NCBI GenBank assembly: GCA_000320605.2
Contig: KB445792.1
Location: 563,581-627,580 of the forward strand
Direction: 5' to 3'
DNA from: Gelatoporia subvermispora B
Lineage: Eukaryota > Basidiomycota > Agaricomycetes > Polyporales > Gelatoporiaceae
DNA: 64,000 bases
The stretch's first letter is position 1, and every line of letters begins with the position of its first letter. Position numbers and translations under genes: made by a program. Below the pieces are notes generated by a model. It saw only the letters and a program-made list of their open reading frames with translations, was not told where the DNA came from and ran no database searches. Of the stretch, positions 60,500 to 64,000 are shown in pieces.

Positions 60500-61956
60500 A
60501 TGCCTGGCCGTCTTCAACACAGGGTATGATCAGCTCCGAGTGTTAGTTGCATACAGCTCATCTATCGACACGACTTCCAGGCTGCGCTTGTGACCGGTGC
60601 CGGATCGTAGGTTCTCTTCGTCTGAACGCGCTGAATTCGGCTGTACATCGCTTGTGGCTTGCAGCGGTATTGGCCTGGAGACATCGCTCCTGTTCGCTCA
60701 AGAGGGCGCCAACGTCCTCCTCGTCGATGTCAACCTCGCCGCCGCTGAAAAGGCGGCGAGCATCATCGCCGAGCGCTTCCCCGGCATCAAGGCCGCCGCG
60801 TTCAAGGCCGATGTGGCCAAAGAGCAGGACATCAAGGCCGCCGTGGACAAGACGGTCGAGCTGTTTGGGCGGCTGGATGTGATGGTGCGCGGATGGTCTT
60901 CGACTTCGTGATCAGCGACGGCGCGTCTGACAGTCTTCGCCGGGTTTCCTGGGCAACTCGCGCGACGCGTGCAGTTCAATAACGCAGGTGCGGCTCGCGT
61001 CCAACGCCTGATGAATTGCTGCTGAGGAGCGCCGCGCGCAGGGATCATGCACCCGGAGGACGACAATGCGCTGAACACGGAGGAGCGCATCTGGGATCTG
61101 ACCATGCAGATCAACGTCAAGGGCGTGTGGTGGGGATGCAAGTACGCGATCCTGGCCATGCGCAACAATCCCATCGACGAAGCCAAGGGCCTCCATGCCG
61201 GCGGCAGCATCGTCAACACCGCGAGCTTTGTCGCCGTCATGGGCGCGGCGACGCCCCAATTGGCTTGTGCGTGCCCTGGCACAGCATCTCCTGTATTGCG
61301 CGCTCACTCTGTTCGGCTGCTGCAGACACCGCGAGCAAGGTGAATTTTTGCGAGAGTCGCTCGTTGCGCCGCTGAGCCCCGGACATAATTAGGGCGCCGT
61401 TCTCGCGATGACCCGCGAGCTGGCGATGGTCCACGCCCGCGAGGGCATCCGCATCAATGCGATCTGCCCGTGCGTCCTCCGCCCGTGACATATAATGATC
61501 TGCCCGCGCTGACTTCCCGCGTCGAACAGCGGCCCTCTGAAGACTCGTAAGCTTGCTTCGTGCAGAGAGACGAGCTATGTACTGACGGGGCTCGCGCGGA
61601 CTCTCCGCCACAGCGCTTCTGATGGATTTCCTCAACACCCAAGAGAAGCGCGACCGTCGCCTGGTCCACCTCCCCATGGGCCGCTTCGGCGAGGCCGTCG
61701 AGGTTGCCAAGGGCGCCCTCTTTCGTACGTCATCAAGAAATGCCCCGACTATTCGGTGTTACTGACCGCCGGTGCCTCTGCAGTTGCCAGCGACGACAGC
61801 AGTTATGTTACTGTAAATCCCCCTCGTCGATGATTCCTCCGCGGCGTACTGACCCTCTGGTAGGGCACCGACTTTATGGTCGACGGCGGCCTGTCCTCGT
61901 GCTACGTAACGCCTCTCGGAGAACAAGTCCTTGCTCCACCGTCCAGCCTCGTCTAG
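60500..61956 (+). CDS. Short-chain dehydrogenase/reductase
   Basis: Eleven exons (60500-60523, 60581-60606, 60665-60884, 60975-60987, 61042-61266, 61326-61339, 61393-61469, 61530-61546, 61614-61724, 61784-61812, 61864-61956) give 282 residues. Classical SDR motifs appear only after splicing: TGAGSGIG for the dinucleotide, LLVDVN, FNNAG, the catalytic Ser in NTASF, YTASK with Tyr and Lys, and ICPGPLKTP. An acidic residue after the second strand (VDVN) suggests NAD rather than NADP. Three exons are 13-17 nt and two more are 24-26 nt. Neighbouring P450 and flavin oxidase genes suggest a shared oxidative pathway. Confidence 0.92.
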
Positions 61957-62192
61957 GTATGCACTCGCGTCCCCGATTGAAAGCATCTGCCGAGAAAGCA
62001 TTGATTAAGAAGTAAGTCGCTTCCGATAGTCCTACACCGCCCCGCTCAACACTATACAGGGAAAGCTACAACAAATGTATCGGATAGATAGATTCATGAG
62101 TTACTGAGAAAATCGAATACCCATCGCTTCGTGACACGCGGTAAACCAGAACCTTGTGCCGCCACCGGTGGGCTCGAGATGTCGGACGCGTG

Positions 62193-63031
62193 TCAAAGCT
62201 CCTTCTTCTGCTCCGCTCTGCGCTTGTCCCCTTCAGCCTTGCGAATCTTCGCAATCTCCACCCCGATGCTGTTATTGAGCGCCTTGTGCAGCTCGGGCTT
62301 GTACCCCAGCTTGAACAGCACCTCCATGTGCACGAAGAACGGCGCGAGAACCACCGCTGCGCGTGGGGTGGGGCCTGTGAGGACACGATGTGGCGGATGG
62401 GCGGGCGCGTGGACGTACCTCCGATCAGGTTGTCGAGCAGCGCAGGGGCGCGGCCCTCTGCGAAGCCGTGCCCGATGAACTGCGCGACCCAGGCCACCCC
62501 GTGCAGCATGCCGGCCTTCGCGAACGCGTCGGATCGCTGCGAGAACGCGGTCGCGGTCAAGAGCGAAAGTGCCATCTGGGGCGTGTACAGCAGCTGGCGG
62601 AAGCAACGGGGTCAGTGCCTGTCCTGCGGATAAGCGCGCCGTGAACGTACAGCGGCGGTTGGCTCGAGAGCGTAGTAGTATAGGAGATACAGGCCGGCGT
62701 GTATTGCCGACCAGTTCAGGTCGAACGCCAAGTGTTCGTTAGCTTGGTAGTGGACTTGCGGGATGAAGGAAGGCAGCGGCAGTGCGGACGCAAGCACTTG
62801 GAACGTCCTGAAGTCTTTTGAGTGTACGACTCGTATGATAGGCTCAAACGACGAACCACAGGATGATTGGCACAAAAATAACGTGGATCGTTATATTCAC
62901 AGGATTGGCGTGGTAGGCTCCGTAGAAGGTGAACTGCAGCAATCGGGTGAGCATGGTCCCATAGACACCGTGGACCGGCTTCCAGCGCGACAGACCTGTT
63001 TCTTCACGTCGAACAGACTGGAGGTCGACAT
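62193..63031 (-). CDS. MPO1: MPO1-like 2-hydroxy fatty acid dioxygenase (DUF962)
   Basis: Mpo1 cleaves 2-hydroxypalmitate in alpha-oxidation during phytosphingosine breakdown in the ER. Five exons (63031-62996, 62933-62857, 62807-62651, 62593-62419, 62356-62193) give 202 residues. The start MSTSSLFDVKKQ is spliced to FTFYGAYHANPVN, the family's N-terminal signature. Four or five helices follow, with GVAWVAQFIGHGFAEGRAPAL carrying the conserved metal-binding His residues, then LAPFFVHMEVLFKLGYKPELH and a charged tail. The first exon of 36 nt replaces a long open but unrelated upstream frame. It is convergent with the dehydrogenase gene. Confidence 0.93.
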
Positions 63032-63485
63032 GGTTGCCAAGATGGTCCGGATCAATGACAAAAGAGCAAGAGGGGCGGAAGCTGGCTCCTTTTTGAGTGT
63101 GTCGCGGCAGGCTGGGCACTAGGACCATGTCATGGGCACAGAGCCGCCCGACCTCACGTGAATGTCCAGTCCGGCCTCGGTGATGCCATTACAGGTGTCC
63201 AGTGCGGTCGTTTGTATTTGCTTCACAGACACAACATGAGAGAATGGATCGCGCCTTTGTCTTGGCCGAGACATGGACCCGCAGTATTGCGCATGGCGCG
63301 CTATGGTCGCGGGAGGTACTCATAGGTAGCGTAATCGCAGAACTATCCCTGAAATCGTAGACGCCCGAGGACCGCGCCACGTGGCGTGTGCGGCATAGGC
63401 TCCTGCGCGTGCTGGTTGAGAGCGGCAGACTCAGTGCTACGTCTCCGTTTCCGTTCTATACCTTTGACGACCAATCCACCTTGCT
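63032..63485. promoter_or_regulatory. Divergent intergenic region, MPO1 / SEC22
   Basis: The 454 bp between head-to-head starts should hold both promoters. No specific element was recognised. Confidence 0.4.
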
Positions 63486-64000
63486 ATGGTCCGCTCGACG
63501 ATTATTGTGAGGGCGTCGGATGCCCTGCCACTAGCCGCGAGCGTGGACGACGAGCAGGTGAGCTATCTCACACAAATGTAGTACGGTCCTAGCGCATCCG
63601 CTCATATGCACGCTAGACGGAGCAAGCGCTGCAGGAGCACAAGCAGCAGGCGAAGCTCGTCTTCCGCCGGATTACACCAAACGCCGAGCCCCGGTGCTCA
63701 ATTGAGAGCGGGCCATACACGCTGCAGTACGTTGTTCAATATACTTCCGGTGCTGAGGGCTGATTGTGCAACTCCTAGTTACCTGATTTCGGACAACGTC
63801 GTCTACCTCGTCATCGCCGACAAGTCCTACCCCCGCAAGCTTGCCTTCTCCTATCTGGATGAGCTCTCGAAGGAGTTCGTAACATCGTATGGCGCGAAAG
63901 TCGAGACGGTCCGGAAACCCTATGCGTTCGTCGGGTTTGGTACGTATTGTGGCAATCAAACTTGCGCGCGGGGCCTCACTTATTTTCAGACACGTTCATG
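63486..64000 (+). CDS. SEC22: SEC22 R-SNARE, N-terminal part
   Basis: Sec22 works in ER-Golgi fusion. Exons 63486-63557, 63617-63726, 63779-63939 and 63990 onward are seen; the gene runs off the window. The visible 118 or so residues are the longin domain: MVRSTIIVRASDALPLAASVD, FRRITPNAEPRCSIESGPY, HYLISDNVVYLVIADKSYP and LAFSYLDELSKEF, ending PYAFVGFDTFM. The SNARE motif and tail anchor lie outside. Introns are 52-59 bp and in phase. Confidence 0.94.

Noticed and set aside
62844..63128. Long first exon for MPO1 starting at 63128
   Set aside because: The extra 60 residues are unrelated to the family; splicing MSTSSLFDVKKQ to FTFYGAYH restores the conserved start.

Overview
This window looks like nuclear DNA of a filamentous basidiomycete, most likely an Agaricomycete of polypore type. 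Reasons: almost every gene is split by 48-68 bp GT-AG introns, several exons are only 10-20 nt, the gene content is that of a fungus, there is a seven-helix protein of an Agaricomycete-expanded type, and cytochrome P450s sit beside MFS carriers. I reconstructed 31 protein genes (two cut by the window edges) and one intron-containing tRNA-Leu(AAG). For the multi-exon genes I checked that exon phases join without a frame break; the exon positions are my own reading and have no transcript support.

Layout. 0-13 kb: the end of a sedolisin protease, a C9orf78/Tls1-like splicing factor, a serine-rich orphan, TFIIB, the ribosome-assembly factor RRS1, tRNA-Leu, a seven-helix membrane protein, and a large intronless Barentsz/CASC3-like exon-junction protein. 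13-21 kb: an accessory, gene-poor stretch with a BSC6-like MFS carrier and a P450. 21-25 kb: a THEM6-like thioesterase diverging from a peroxisomal acyl-CoA oxidase. 26-45 kb: dense housekeeping genes. These are a PIP-box protein diverging from dUTPase, GatC diverging from mitoribosomal mS34, an ATG37-like acyl-CoA-binding protein, glutathione-dependent formaldehyde dehydrogenase, VFA1, an ENT nucleoside transporter, a very long HBS1, mitochondrial SSB and a DUF336 protein. 45-51 kb: NIPA-like Mg transporter, SEC12 and TAF9. 52-62 kb: a second accessory stretch with a BBE-like flavin oxidase, a sugar-type MFS carrier, a P450 and a short-chain dehydrogenase in a row. 62-64 kb: MPO1 and the start of SEC22.

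The observations most worth following are: (1) an uncharacterised protein with a canonical PCNA-binding PIP box and a repeated SQ/TQ cluster that shares an ACGCGT-containing promoter with dUTPase; (2) an HBS1 gene whose roughly 550-codon central exon ends at an intron that, if retained, gives a GTPase-less Ski7-like protein; (3) the oxidase-carrier-P450-dehydrogenase run; (4) a high density of micro-exons, including a 10-nt exon in the formaldehyde dehydrogenase gene.
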